This document shows, piece by piece, positions 17,835 to 26,288 of a stretch of 64,000 nucleotides of DNA (its first letter is position 1; the number at the start of each line of letters is the position of its first letter). Source of the DNA: JBBBNV01 sp037137075 (GTDB lineage Bacteria; Bacillota; Bacilli; Paenibacillales; NBRC-103111); assembly GCF_037137075.1 (NCBI RefSeq), contig NZ_JBBBNV010000005.1:1-64000 (forward strand). Reading direction: 5' to 3'. The translations under genes were made by a program, and so were the position numbers. The notes beneath the pieces were generated by a model that ran no database searches, had not been told where the DNA came from, and saw only the letters and a program-made list of their open reading frames with translations.

Positions 17835-17862
17835 TTGAACGAAAATGGTTAGTAGCTATAAT
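17835..17862 (+). promoter_or_regulatory. sigma-A-type promoter of the organosulfur oxygenase operon
   Basis: TTGAAC (17835-17840), a 16-bp spacer and TATAAT (17857-17862) lie about 60 bp before the TTG start at 17925. The 323-bp divergent region 17602-17924 must also hold the promoter of the TetR gene. I could not identify a clear dyad operator in it. Confidence 0.6.
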
Positions 17863-17924
17863 AATAAATAAGTCTTACAAAATCAATCGGAATAGTTAAA
17901 TTTAAAGGAGCGGGGAGAAGCAGC

Positions 17925-19382
17925 TTGAGGGGTGACAAATTTATAGCGAGTCTTCATGACGGGCGCAGCGTGTGGCTGGAGGGCAAGCAGATCGACCATC
18001 TTTCTGAACACACGGCCTTCACGGGGACCTTGAGTACGATTAAAGGGTTGTTCAATATGCTGGACGATCCCCTTCAGCGGGACAAGGTCGGCTATCTGGT
18101 TCCGGCTACAGGGCAGTATGCCCACAGCTCGTTCCTGGTTCCCTATACGCCGCTTGAGCTGGAAAAGAGAAGCCAGTCGTTCGCCTGCTGGTCAGCGGAA
18201 ACCCAGGGGATGATGAGCCGTTTGTCTGATTATGCCCGCTCCCTGGTGACGGGCTGGTATGCAGCTCGGCACCAGCTGGCGGCGCTTGACCCGCACTTCG
18301 CGGACAAAATTACGGCGTACTATGAGGAGGCGCGAGACCGCGATTTATTTTTGACGACGGCGATCATTGATCCGCAGATTGACCGGTCCAGCGGACTGGA
18401 TGACAAACGGATTGCAGAACGGTTCCTGCATGTGGTTCGGGAAACATCGGAGGGCATCGTCGTCCGGGGAGCCAAGATGATTGCGACGGGCGCTCCGTAC
18501 ACCCACGACTTTGTTATTTTTTCGTTCCTGCAGTTCCAGTCGCAGCATCATAAGCACGCGCATGTGCTGATCGTGCCAGCCAATTCGCCGGGCCTGCATA
18601 TCGTGTGCCGGGAGTCCTTCGCGGATACCCGCGAGCTGAACCATCCGCTGAGCGCGCGCTATGACGAGATGGACGCAGTCCTCTTCTTCGATGATGTACT
18701 GATTCCATGGGAACGGGTACTGCTGTACGGGGATTCCGAGAAGGTGCTTGCCCTGCGGGCCAATCAAACGGCCAACGGACTGGCCTTTCACCAGAATGTC
18801 GTTCGCTTTGTGGCGAAGCTGGAGTTTGTAACCGGCATTGCGATGGCCGTCGCGGAGTCGATCGGGGCCACGGGCTTCCTCCACATTCAGGAGAAGCTGG
18901 GCGAACTGCTCACGCAGATTGATGTCATCAAGGCGCTGATTATTGCGTCGGAAACGAAGGCGACGGTTGATGCCGCCGGAGTGCTCGTGCCGGACCTGTC
19001 CTATATCGAAACGGCCCGGAGCCTCGGGACGAAATATTATCCCCGGGCGATCGAGATTGTGCAGCAGGTTGGAGCGGGGGGCTTCGTACAGACGCCTTCC
19101 GGCATTGAGGATTTCTACGGGCCGATCTCGCAGCTGATGCATCTTTATTTCGAGGGGGCAAGCGTGAGCGCGGAGAAAAAGGTGGAGCTGTTCAAGCTGG
19201 CCTGGGATTTAATCGGCAGCCCGCTTGGCGCAAGGCACCTCTTGTATGAACGCTTCTATGCCGGAGACCCGATCCGGAATTTGGCGAATCATTATAACCG
19301 GTTTGATAAGGAGTCGCTGACGGACCCGATATGGCAGCGAATGAAGGCCAACAGCAAGGGCGGCCTTACAACAATGTATTGA
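17925..19382 (+). CDS. HpaB-family flavin-dependent monooxygenase
   Basis: Member of the 4-hydroxyphenylacetate 3-monooxygenase large-component family, which uses reduced FAD from a separate reductase to hydroxylate aromatic substrates. The 485-residue length fits. Family features visible include the PxYTHDF-like substrate-loop segment (TGAPYTHDFVIF), the acyl-CoA-dehydrogenase-like beta domain, and the C-terminal GGGFVQTPSGIEDF-type region (here GAGGFVQTPSGIEDFYGPI) with the HYNRFDKESL tail. The start is TTG 17925 with GGGGAG seven bases upstream. It is the first gene of an operon with SsuD- and SfnG-type oxygenases, so its substrate may be a sulfur-containing aromatic rather than 4-HPA. No flavin reductase gene lies in the cluster. 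Confidence 0.85.
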   Translation: MRGDKFIASLHDGRSVWLEGKQIDHLSEHTAFTGTLSTIKGLFNMLDDPLQRDKVGYLVPATGQYAHSSFLVPYTPLELEKRSQSFACWSAETQGMMSRLSDYARSLVTGWYAARHQLAALDPHFADKITAYYEEARDRDLFLTTAIIDPQIDRSSGLDDKRIAERFLHVVRETSEGIVVRGAKMIATGAPYTHDFVIFSFLQFQSQHHKHAHVLIVPANSPGLHIVCRESFADTRELNHPLSARYDEMDAVLFFDDVLIPWERVLLYGDSEKVLALRANQTANGLAFHQNVVRFVAKLEFVTGIAMAVAESIGATGFLHIQEKLGELLTQIDVIKALIIASETKATVDAAGVLVPDLSYIETARSLGTKYYPRAIEIVQQVGAGGFVQTPSGIEDFYGPISQLMHLYFEGASVSAEKKVELFKLAWDLIGSPLGARHLLYERFYAGDPIRNLANHYNRFDKESLTDPIWQRMKANSKGGLTTMY

Positions 19383-19396
19383 ATGGAGGAATGAGC

Positions 19397-20554
19397 ATGG
19401 AGCTATTCTGGTTTATCCCCACTCATGGCGATGGCCGGTTTCTGGGAACACGGGAGGGCGCCAGAGCGGTAACGCACCCTTACTGCAGGCAAATTGCCCA
19501 GGCTGCAGACGAGCTGGGCTATGCGGGAGTGCTGCTCCCCACAGGAAAGTCCTGCGAGGATGCATGGATTGTGGCTTCATCCCTGATTTCTGCTACCGAG
19601 AAGCTGAAGTTTCTCGTCGCGGCCAGACCCGGGCTGATGCTGCCGACAACGGCGGCCCGAATGGCTGCGACGCTGGACCGCTTCTCCGGCGGACGGCTGC
19701 TGATCAATGTCGTGGCTGGCGGCGATCCGGTGGAGCTCGAAGGCGACGGGCTATTCCTGGAGCATGATGAGCGCTATGCGCTGACAGACGAGTTCCTGAC
19801 CATCTGGCGCAAGGAGCTAGAGGGCGAAGAGGTGGACTTCACCGGGAAGTACCTTCAGGTCAAGGGAGGGACGGTGCTGTATCCGGCGATTCAAAAGCCC
19901 CACCCGCCCCTGTACTTTGGGGGCTCCTCTGAAGCAGCGATGGAGGTGGCGGCCGGCCATGTCGATGTTTACCTGACGTGGGGCGAGCCGCCGGAGCAGG
20001 TCGAGCGCAAGGTGAAGCGGATGCGCGAGCTTGCGGCGCAGCAGGGGCGCACGCTTCGGTTCGGAATTCGACTGCATGTCATCGTCCGCCCGAGCGAGGC
20101 GGAGGCGTGGCAGGCTGCCGATGATTTGATCGCCCATTTGGACGAGGAGACGATTGCCTCGGCCCAGCAAATTTTTGCAAGGATGGACTCCGTGGGGCAG
20201 CGCAGAATGTCCGAGCTTCACAAGGGCGATCGCCGTTCACTGGTCATTAGCCCGAATCTGTGGGCTGGAATTGGCCTGGTGAGAGGGGGTGCGGGTACAG
20301 CACTCGTGGGTGATCCGGATCAGGTGGCGGCGCGAATGAGGGAATATGAAGCGATCGGCATCGACACCTTCATCCTGTCCGGCTATCCTCATCTGGAGGA
20401 GGCCTATCGCACAGCGGAGCTGCTGTTTCCGAAGCTGGGCTACGCCAGACAACCGGGAGGGGGAGACCGCGCGTTCATCAGCCCCTTCGGGGAGATGATC
20501 GCCAACAATCGAATTCCCGTCCACCGCGTGAGCGCTGCGACGAGCATGTCCTGA
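19397..20554 (+). CDS. ssuD: FMNH2-dependent alkanesulfonate monooxygenase
   Basis: Luciferase-fold enzyme that cleaves the C-S bond of alkanesulfonates with FMNH2 and O2, releasing sulfite and an aldehyde for sulfur assimilation. The 385-residue protein starts MELFWFIPTHGDGRFLG, the hallmark N-terminus of SsuD, and retains RPGLMLPTTAARMAATLDRFSGGRL and the C-terminal SGYPHLEEAYR segment. ATG 19397 is chosen over ATG 19391 because GGAGGA at 19385-19390 then has a 6-nt spacing. The gene begins 14 bp after the HpaB-like gene. The usual ssuABC transporter and the ssuE reductase are not adjacent. Confidence 0.9.
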   Translation: MELFWFIPTHGDGRFLGTREGARAVTHPYCRQIAQAADELGYAGVLLPTGKSCEDAWIVASSLISATEKLKFLVAARPGLMLPTTAARMAATLDRFSGGRLLINVVAGGDPVELEGDGLFLEHDERYALTDEFLTIWRKELEGEEVDFTGKYLQVKGGTVLYPAIQKPHPPLYFGGSSEAAMEVAAGHVDVYLTWGEPPEQVERKVKRMRELAAQQGRTLRFGIRLHVIVRPSEAEAWQAADDLIAHLDEETIASAQQIFARMDSVGQRRMSELHKGDRRSLVISPNLWAGIGLVRGGAGTALVGDPDQVAARMREYEAIGIDTFILSGYPHLEEAYRTAELLFPKLGYARQPGGGDRAFISPFGEMIANNRIPVHRVSAATSMS

Positions 20555-20587
20555 CAACTGCATCTTCCAGCCGATTAGTCAACTAAA

Positions 20588-20620
20588 GGCACCTGAACGT
20601 AACAGAACAGGTGTCTTTTT
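20588..20620 (+). terminator. intraoperon hairpin with T-run after ssuD
   Basis: GGCACCTG (20588-20595) pairs with CAGGTGTC (20608-20615), with one G-T pair. The stem can be extended by flanking AAA/TTT, and five T residues follow. It would terminate or attenuate transcription between ssuD and the SfnG gene. Confidence 0.7.
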
Positions 20621-20701
20621 GTATGCGTCTATCCATTCCTTCATTAGAACAGGGCTTGCCCTTATCTATAAGCTTTTATTTTAAATCAGAGGTGAGAAGC
20701 A

Positions 20702-21778
20702 ATGTCATTAAAGTTTGCGTATTGGGTACCAAATGTAAGCGGCGGGCTGGTCATTTCCAACATCCCGCAGAAGACAGGCTGGTCCTTCGAGGCCAATTCG
20801 CGGTATGCCCAGCTGGCTGAAGCGGCCGGGTTCGAATATGCCCTGCTCCAGACCAGGTTTATTGCCAGCTATGGCGCGGAGAACCAGCTTGAGGCCATCA
20901 CGCTCGCATCGGCGCTGGCGACGGTAACGACGAAGCTGAAGCTGATTGCAGCCGTGCTGCCAGGGCTCTGGCATCCGGGGACGATTGCCAAGGCGATTAC
21001 GACAATTGACCAAATCAGCGGGGGCCGTGCGGCCGTCAATATTGTCAGCGGCTGGTTCAAGGGCGAATTCCATGGCTTTGGGGAGCCCTGGCTGGACCAT
21101 AATGAGCGCTACCGCCGTTCCGAGGAGTTCATCCGCGTGCTGAAGCAGCTCTGGACAGAGGAGCAGACGAACTTCAGCGGGGATTTCTACCGCATCCGCT
21201 CTGCGCCGCACAAGCCGAAGCCGGAGGTTCTGCCACCAGTATTCCAAGGGGGGAACTCGGCGGCAGCCCGTGAGATGGCGGCGAAGGTGTCGGACTGGTA
21301 TTTCATGAACGGCAACACGATTGACGGATTTCGCGCGCAAATCGAGGAGGTGTCCCGGCTGGCCGCCGCCCAGAACCGCAAGCTGAGCTTTGGTGCCAAT
21401 GCATTCGTCATCGTCAGGGATACGGAGGAAGAAGCGCGTCAGGTGCTGCGGGATATTATTCACCATGCCGACCCTGAGGCGGTCGAGGGCTTCCGCAGTC
21501 AGGTGCAGTTTGCGGGTAAGGCTTCGCCGGAGCGGGAGGGCATGTGGGCCAACTCCAACTTTGATGATCTGGTGCAATACAACGACGGCTTCAAAACCGG
21601 GCTCATCGGAACAGCCGAGCAGGTGGCCGACCGGATTATCGAGCTGAAGAAGATTGGCGTGGATCTCATTTTGACCGGCTTCCTGCACTATGACGAGGAC
21701 ATCAGAGCCTTCGGAGAGCAGGTCATCCCGCTCGTACGGGAGAAGGAAGCAGCCCTGTTCAGCGCGTCGGCTACCTGA
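20702..21778 (+). CDS. sfnG: dimethylsulfone monooxygenase-like enzyme (SfnG type)
   Basis: Luciferase-like FMNH2-dependent monooxygenase of 358 residues. In characterised relatives SfnG converts dimethylsulfone to methanesulfinate. The N-terminus MSLKFAYWVPNVSGGLVIS is typical of SfnG, and the core contains the family pattern DQISGGRAAVNIVSGWFKGE and FQGGNSAAARE. ATG 20702 has GAGGTGAGAAG upstream. It lies 147 bp after ssuD, behind a terminator-like hairpin, so it may be partly independent. Together with SsuD it extends the range of organosulfur compounds attacked. Related luciferase-like enzymes include DszA-type sulfone monooxygenases, which I cannot exclude. Confidence 0.85.
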   Translation: MSLKFAYWVPNVSGGLVISNIPQKTGWSFEANSRYAQLAEAAGFEYALLQTRFIASYGAENQLEAITLASALATVTTKLKLIAAVLPGLWHPGTIAKAITTIDQISGGRAAVNIVSGWFKGEFHGFGEPWLDHNERYRRSEEFIRVLKQLWTEEQTNFSGDFYRIRSAPHKPKPEVLPPVFQGGNSAAAREMAAKVSDWYFMNGNTIDGFRAQIEEVSRLAAAQNRKLSFGANAFVIVRDTEEEARQVLRDIIHHADPEAVEGFRSQVQFAGKASPEREGMWANSNFDDLVQYNDGFKTGLIGTAEQVADRIIELKKIGVDLILTGFLHYDEDIRAFGEQVIPLVREKEAALFSASAT

Positions 21779-21780
21779 TC

Positions 21781-21820
21781 CGTCTCGCAGCGTCTCGCAG
21801 CATCTCGCAGCGTCTCGCTG
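21781..21820 (+). repeat. four 10-bp tandem repeats
   Basis: The unit CGTCTCGCAG occurs twice exactly and twice with one change, directly after the SfnG stop. The last units can form a short CGCAGCG/CGCTGCG hairpin without a T-run. The rest of the 345-bp gap to 22123 holds no gene that I can support. Confidence 0.8.
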
Positions 21821-22123
21821 CGCAGCAAGCTGATCAGCGGTTTCCATTCGCATCCGGCTTGCCTTCTGCGCAGTTCCCGGGCGTGTACCGCCGCAGGCCG
21901 GTGTTTATCACAGCGCCGAGCTGGTCCCGCAGGCAAGTCCTCTCTGGTCAAAGAACGGCAGAGGTCTGCACTGTGCACGGCTCCTGGCGCGAGGTGGGAC
22001 GACACGTGATGGTGATGGCAGTCCACCGCACGGCCGCAGATCGGGCCTTTGCCGGCCCGGGGCATTCATTTTCGGCAGAGCTGCCATGAAACCAAATTTG
22101 ATATGGACAAGGAGAGTTGGAGT

Positions 22124-23323
22124 ATGAGCATTCAACAAGCAAGCATTCAACCTGATTACGAGCAGCTTCGGGCGGAGATCCGCAGCATTGTGGAGGAGGT
22201 TATCAAACCGCGGGCGGAGCTGACCGACCGTGAAGGGATTTTTCCGAGAGAAAATTTGACAGCGCTGGGGGAAGCCGGATGTAACGGCGTTCTGATCCCC
22301 GAGCGCTATGAGGGCAAGGGGCTGGACCACGTGGCCTTTGCGATTGCCGCCGAGGAAATCGGAAAAGGATGCCCCTCGACTTCACTGGTATACGTCATGC
22401 ACGTCGGCGCCGTTCAGACGATCGCCCTGTACGGCAACGAGGATCAGAAGGAACGCTGGCTGAAGCCGGTTCGCAGCGGCTTCATCGGCACCTATTCCAC
22501 GAGCGAGCGCGCCTCCGGCGGGCATTGGTGGTTCAACTTCAGTGAGGCCTCCCGCGACGGTGAGGATTACATTCTGAACGCGGAGAAGTCGTTCACCACC
22601 AGCTCCGGCCAGGCAGATTTCTATGTATTCCAGACGAGAACGCCGGGAGCGCAGACACCGACGGACGTAAGCTTCTTTATCGTTGACAGCAAGCTTCCCG
22701 GCATCACGCCGGGTGTTTGGGAAGCGCTGGGTGTACGGGGCAATCACAGCGGCCCGATTACCTACGAGGGGGTTCGGATTGCGCCGAAGGATAAGCTGGG
22801 TACAGAGGGCCAGGGCCGCGAGATTCTGGAAAGCGGTGTATCGCCGGTGTATTTGATCGGCCTGGGCTCTACCTGGCTGGGTGTGGCGGAGGCCGCGCTG
22901 GAGGCGGCGACCGCGTATGTCAAGAGCATGATTCACCGTGATTTCAACAAACGGCTGGCGGATTACCAAATCATTCGGCAGCAGCTGGCCGAGGTGAAGG
23001 TGCTTGTTGAAAGCCTGAAGCCATGGCAAATCTCTTTGGCTAACCAGCTGGATAAGCTGCAGGCGCAGGGGCGGCCCCAGGTAGAGCTGCTGCTGCCGCT
23101 GGTAGAGTTCAAAATCCAGGCAGCCGAGGTAGCTAATAAAGCCACGAAGGCGGCGCTGGATGTGACCGGCGGCTACGGCTACAAGAAGGGCGTGTTCGAG
23201 AGGCTGTTCCGTGATGCGCGTGCAGGTATCGCCATGGGGCCTTCCAACAACATCGCCCGGGAATGGATCGGCAAGGCGCTGGTCGGCCTGCCGCTGGAAT
23301 TGTGGCATGAGGGAGGGGACTGA
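22124..23323 (+). CDS. acyl-CoA-dehydrogenase-fold flavoprotein, probable monooxygenase of organosulfur metabolism
   Basis: The 399-residue protein has the acyl-CoA dehydrogenase three-domain fold: helical N-terminus, beta domain (TYSTSERASGGHWWFNFSEA) and C-terminal helical domain with DVTGGYGYKKGVFERLFRDAR. Where acyl-CoA dehydrogenases carry the catalytic Glu in IYEGT, this protein reads MGPSN, so acyl-CoA dehydrogenation is unlikely. The same fold is used by flavin monooxygenases such as DszC and by SfnB-type sulfur-acquisition proteins. ATG 22124 follows AAGGAG and GGAG; the longer frame from 22049 is less likely. The neighbours SsuD and SfnG suggest oxidation of a sulfur compound. The exact substrate is unknown. 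Confidence 0.75.
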   Translation: MSIQQASIQPDYEQLRAEIRSIVEEVIKPRAELTDREGIFPRENLTALGEAGCNGVLIPERYEGKGLDHVAFAIAAEEIGKGCPSTSLVYVMHVGAVQTIALYGNEDQKERWLKPVRSGFIGTYSTSERASGGHWWFNFSEASRDGEDYILNAEKSFTTSSGQADFYVFQTRTPGAQTPTDVSFFIVDSKLPGITPGVWEALGVRGNHSGPITYEGVRIAPKDKLGTEGQGREILESGVSPVYLIGLGSTWLGVAEAALEAATAYVKSMIHRDFNKRLADYQIIRQQLAEVKVLVESLKPWQISLANQLDKLQAQGRPQVELLLPLVEFKIQAAEVANKATKAALDVTGGYGYKKGVFERLFRDARAGIAMGPSNNIAREWIGKALVGLPLELWHEGGD

Positions 23324-23353
23324 GCCTTCTTACAGGCAACGCCACACTAGACG

Positions 23354-23397
23354 ACAAGCTTCCAGAGCCGCACTATCGCGGGTCCGGAAGCTTGTTC
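23354..23397 (+). terminator. hairpin after the oxygenase operon
   Basis: ACAAGCTTCC (23354-23363) pairs perfectly with GGAAGCTTGT (23386-23395). The T-run after it is short, so it is a probable but weak terminator. Confidence 0.55.
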
Positions 23398-23480
23398 GTG
23401 TGCTGTCTGGCTTGCAGACGATCGGCAGCATCACTTTAATGTCCGCCGTATCATTGGGGGCAGAAGGGGGGAGAATCCAT

Positions 23481-23541
23481 CCCCGTTCACAAAACGAATG
23501 TCAAGCTTGCTGACGACGTTGGGCGTTCGCTTGGGGTATAC
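23481..23541 (-). pseudogene. 61-bp relic of a fourth lipoprotein gene copy
   Basis: On the minus strand these bases still spell the internal part of the neighbouring lipoproteins (PNVVS.LxIRFVNG), with several substitutions. They correspond to 24051-24110, 24991-25050 and 25681-25740. The match stops after GTATAC and joins directly to the 3' end of the first intact copy. It is too short to encode anything and marks an older deletion. Confidence 0.7.
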
Positions 23542-23546
23542 TTGGC

Positions 23547-24344
23547 TTATTGTTCCTTCACCGGAGGCACGTTGTTTCGCCAAGGTGGTTGGAACAGGAG
23601 CTTCTCGATGTCTTTTGCAGAGTGAAGGGTAATCATATCGTCTGGAGTAATGAAAATGGGTTCTTTATGAATGGGGTTATTGGTGGAATCGTTAATGTAT
23701 TGAACAGTGAATACTCTCCAATAATACTTCTCGGCATATAAAGAACGGAGAAGTTCAAAAAGCGTCTGGTATTCCTGGTCTATCGTTTCGGGATTAATGG
23801 AACGACTCAAGTCAACCATAGGTCGAATACCATCTCGATACGGATATTTTTTTATATAGTCGCTATATGTCCAGTATTTCCCTTCCGGATTTTTCCTTTC
23901 ATCAGGGGAACCTGGAAATTGAAAATTTAATCCTACCTTTTTATTGGGATAAAAGGCCTTGATTTTCTCCATATAATCATCCTCGGCATCGGAATTAAAT
24001 AATGCGCTCCAAATCATATACAAACTCAAATCATCCCCCAACATATATTCCCCATTCACAAAACGAATGCCAAGAGTGCTGACGACGTTCGGCTTTCGCT
24101 TCGGGTATACATAGACGTGAAAGTAGTTAGGGTCCTTATCCTCCACGCGCTCCCCAAACATGCAGCAAAGCTGCGTATCGTCCAGCATGTTTTTGATTTC
24201 ATACTCTTCCTCGAAATTGTCTTGAAGGATTTGGAAGGCGACGGGCCGGATGCTGTTCTGAATTTCCTGACTCGGTGGTGTACGGCAGCCGAATAGGGAG
24301 AAAGATAAAGTGAAGATGAGCATCATGAGCAGCAGCTTTTTCAT
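23547..24344 (-). CDS. hypothetical lipoprotein, array copy 1
   Basis: Secreted lipoprotein of 265 residues and unknown function. The signal peptide MKKLLLMMLIFTLSFSLFGC ends in a good lipobox (LFGC), so the mature protein is lipid-anchored at Cys20. The rest is polar and rich in Tyr, Asp, Glu and Pro, with no motif I recognise. It is nearly identical in its N-terminal half to the copy at 25184-25972 and in its C-terminal half to the truncated copy at 24487-25106. The start is preceded on the minus strand by GGAAGGAGCTGCAAGGA. Tandem arrays of divergent secreted lipoproteins often reflect immunity or surface variation, but nothing here proves either. Confidence 0.75.
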   Translation of the reverse strand: MKKLLLMMLIFTLSFSLFGCRTPPSQEIQNSIRPVAFQILQDNFEEEYEIKNMLDDTQLCCMFGERVEDKDPNYFHVYVYPKRKPNVVSTLGIRFVNGEYMLGDDLSLYMIWSALFNSDAEDDYMEKIKAFYPNKKVGLNFQFPGSPDERKNPEGKYWTYSDYIKKYPYRDGIRPMVDLSRSINPETIDQEYQTLFELLRSLYAEKYYWRVFTVQYINDSTNNPIHKEPIFITPDDMITLHSAKDIEKLLFQPPWRNNVPPVKEQ

Positions 24345-24408
24345 TCCTTGCAGCTCCTTCCATCGGATGAAGTACGACCTGAATATACTCTGAAATACGG
24401 AGCTGCGA

Positions 24409-24497
24409 CACTAGAAAGCGGTATCAAGAAAGCAAGTGAAGCAAATGAAACGTGTACAGATCCCAACTCCCTGATCGGTGCTTGGTCTATTGTTCCT
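24409..24497 (-). repeat. intergenic direct repeat, first copy
   Basis: This 89-bp stretch between lipoprotein copies 1 and 2 recurs at 25106-25194, exactly 697 bp further on, including the 3' end of the gene. It shows that the array arose by tandem duplication. Confidence 0.85.
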
Positions 24498-25106
24498 TCA
24501 CCGGAGGCACGTTGTTTCGCCAAGGTGGTTGGAACAGGAGCTTCTCGATGTCTTTTGCAGAGTGAAGGGTAATCAGATCGTCTGGAGTAATGAAAATTGG
24601 TTTTTTATGAATGGAGTTATTGTTGGAGTCGTTAATGTATTCAACCCTAAATACTCCCCAATAATACTTCTCGGCATATAAGGAACGGAGCAATTCAAAG
24701 AGCGTCTGGTATTCTTGTTCAATTGTTTCGGGATTAATGGAACGACTCAAGTCAACCATGGGTTGAATACCATCTCGATACGGATATTTTTTTATATAGT
24801 CGCTATATGTCCAGTATTTTCCTTTTGAATTTTTCCTTCCATCCGGGGAACTTGGAAATTGGAAGTTTAATCCTACCCTTTTATTGGGATAAAAGGCCTT
24901 GATTTTCTCCATATAATCATCTTCGGCATCGGATTCGAGCAAGTCGATCCATATTGAGTACAGGCTCAATTCACTCCCTAGCACATATTCCCCATTCACA
25001 AAACGAATATCAAGATCGCTGACGACGTTCGGCTTTCGCTTCGGGTATACATAGACGTGAAAGTAGTTAGGGTCCTTATCCTCCACTCGCTGCCCAAACA
25101 TGCAGC
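24487..25106 (-). pseudogene. 5'-deleted lipoprotein gene, array copy 2
   Basis: This copy retains about 204 codons of the family, ending in NNVPPVKEQ like the other copies. The signal peptide, the lipobox and the first ~60 codons are missing. The break lies at 25105/25106, where the coding sequence (..CMFGQRVEDKD) runs straight into the intergenic repeat. The unit spacing agrees: copies 1 and 2 are 940 bp apart at their stops, but copies 2 and 3 only 697 bp, implying a 243-bp deletion. An ATG at 25101 could be used, but its product would be cytoplasmic and there is no ribosome binding site. It is best read as a recently inactivated copy. Confidence 0.8.
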
Positions 25107-25194
25107 ACTAGAAAGCGGTATCAAGAAAGCAAGTGAAGCAAATGAAACGTGTACAGATCCCAACTCCCTGATCGGTGCTTGGTCTATTGTTCCT
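25106..25194 (-). repeat. intergenic direct repeat, second copy
   Basis: Second copy of the 89-bp stretch at 24409-24497. Its left edge is the deletion breakpoint that removed the 5' end of lipoprotein copy 2. Confidence 0.85.
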
Positions 25195-25972
25195 TCACCG
25201 GGGGCACACTGTTTCGCGACGGTGATTGGAACAGGAGCTTCTCGATATCTTTTGCAGAGTGAAGGTTGAGCATGTCATCCGTGCTAATTCTAATTGGTTC
25301 ATGAATGGGGTTATTGGTGGAATCGTTAATGTATTCAACTCTCAATATTCCCCAATAATATTTATCAGCATATAAAGAGCGTAACAGTTCAAGGAGTGTC
25401 TGGTATTCCTGTTCTATTGTTTTGGGCTGGATGTAGCGTGTCATAATTATATCAGGCCGTATGTTGTTGCGACCTTCTCTGCTCACATAGTCTTGATACA
25501 ACCAGTATTTCCCTTCAGGATTTATCTTGCTTTCATAAAGGGTTAAACGAAAGGTTATCCGCGTTTTGTCTTCCGTATAAAAGGCCTTGATTTTCTCCAT
25601 ATAATCATCCTCGGCATCGGATTGGAGCAAGTCGCTCCATATTGAGTAGAGGCTCAATTCACTCCCCAGCATATATTCCCCATTCACAAAACGAATATCA
25701 AGATCGCTGACGACGTTCGGCTTTCGCTTCGGGTATACATAGACGTGAAAGTAGTTAGGGTCCTTATCCTCCACGCGCTCCCCAAACATGCAGCAAAGCT
25801 GCGTATCGTCCAGCATGTTTTTGATTTCATACTCTTCCTCGAAATTGTCTTGAAGGATTTGGAAGGCGACGGGCCGGATGCTGTTCTGAATTTCCTGACT
25901 CGGTGGTGTACGGCAGCCGAATAGGGAGAAAGATAAAGTGAAGATGAGCATCATGAGCAGCAGCTTTTTCAT
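25184..25972 (-). CDS. hypothetical lipoprotein, array copy 3
   Basis: Lipoprotein of 262 residues with the same signal peptide and LFGC lipobox as copy 1, and an identical stretch from the start to about residue 90. From roughly residue 135 it diverges strongly (YTEDKTRITFRLTLYESKINPEGKYWLYQDYVSREGRNNIRPDIIM instead of the copy 1/2 sequence), then converges again near QEYQTL. A variable central segment between conserved ends is thus visible. It is probably the first gene of the array in transcription order, with AT-rich DNA upstream (25973-26060) that contains several TATA-like hexamers. Function unknown. Confidence 0.75.
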   Translation of the reverse strand: MKKLLLMMLIFTLSFSLFGCRTPPSQEIQNSIRPVAFQILQDNFEEEYEIKNMLDDTQLCCMFGERVEDKDPNYFHVYVYPKRKPNVVSDLDIRFVNGEYMLGSELSLYSIWSDLLQSDAEDDYMEKIKAFYTEDKTRITFRLTLYESKINPEGKYWLYQDYVSREGRNNIRPDIIMTRYIQPKTIEQEYQTLLELLRSLYADKYYWGILRVEYINDSTNNPIHEPIRISTDDMLNLHSAKDIEKLLFQSPSRNSVPPVKEQ

Positions 25973-26171
25973 TCCTTGCAGCTCCCTTCCATCGGTTCTG
26001 GTTCAACCTGAATATACCATAACAGATATAATTTAGTTAAGAATTTCGCTGAATTGCGACATTTTCGACAAAAAAAGTGCTATTACCAATTATTTACTGG
26101 GAAAAACAAACGAAATCTAATACCATTTAATTAATTTGTAGGGAATTATAGGGTTTTATGGGAGGGATAAA

Positions 26172-26288
26172 GTGATTAAGAAAGAGATAGGGTGTCTTTA
26201 TTGGAACGGGTGGGAATTACTTGAAATACAGGGTTATAAGTCTATTACCAGTGGGGATTTTAGCCAAAATGGGAGGAGTTTAATCTGA
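26172..26288 (+). CDS. short ORF (38 aa) in an AT-rich cluster
   Basis: A GTG start at 26172 is preceded by GGAGGG (26161-26166) at good spacing, and the frame runs to TGA 26286-26288. The peptide (MIKKEIGCLYWNGWELLEI..) matches nothing I know. The stop overlaps the CTG start of the next gene within one tetranucleotide, which suggests translational coupling. The main support is the ribosome binding site and this coupling. Confidence 0.4.
   Translation: MIKKEIGCLYWNGWELLEIQGYKSITSGDFSQNGRSLI

Noticed and set aside
20708..21853. 381-codon minus-strand frame opposite the SfnG gene
   Set aside because: Low-complexity, Arg/Leu/His-rich translation without motifs; the plus strand encodes a clear luciferase-like enzyme.
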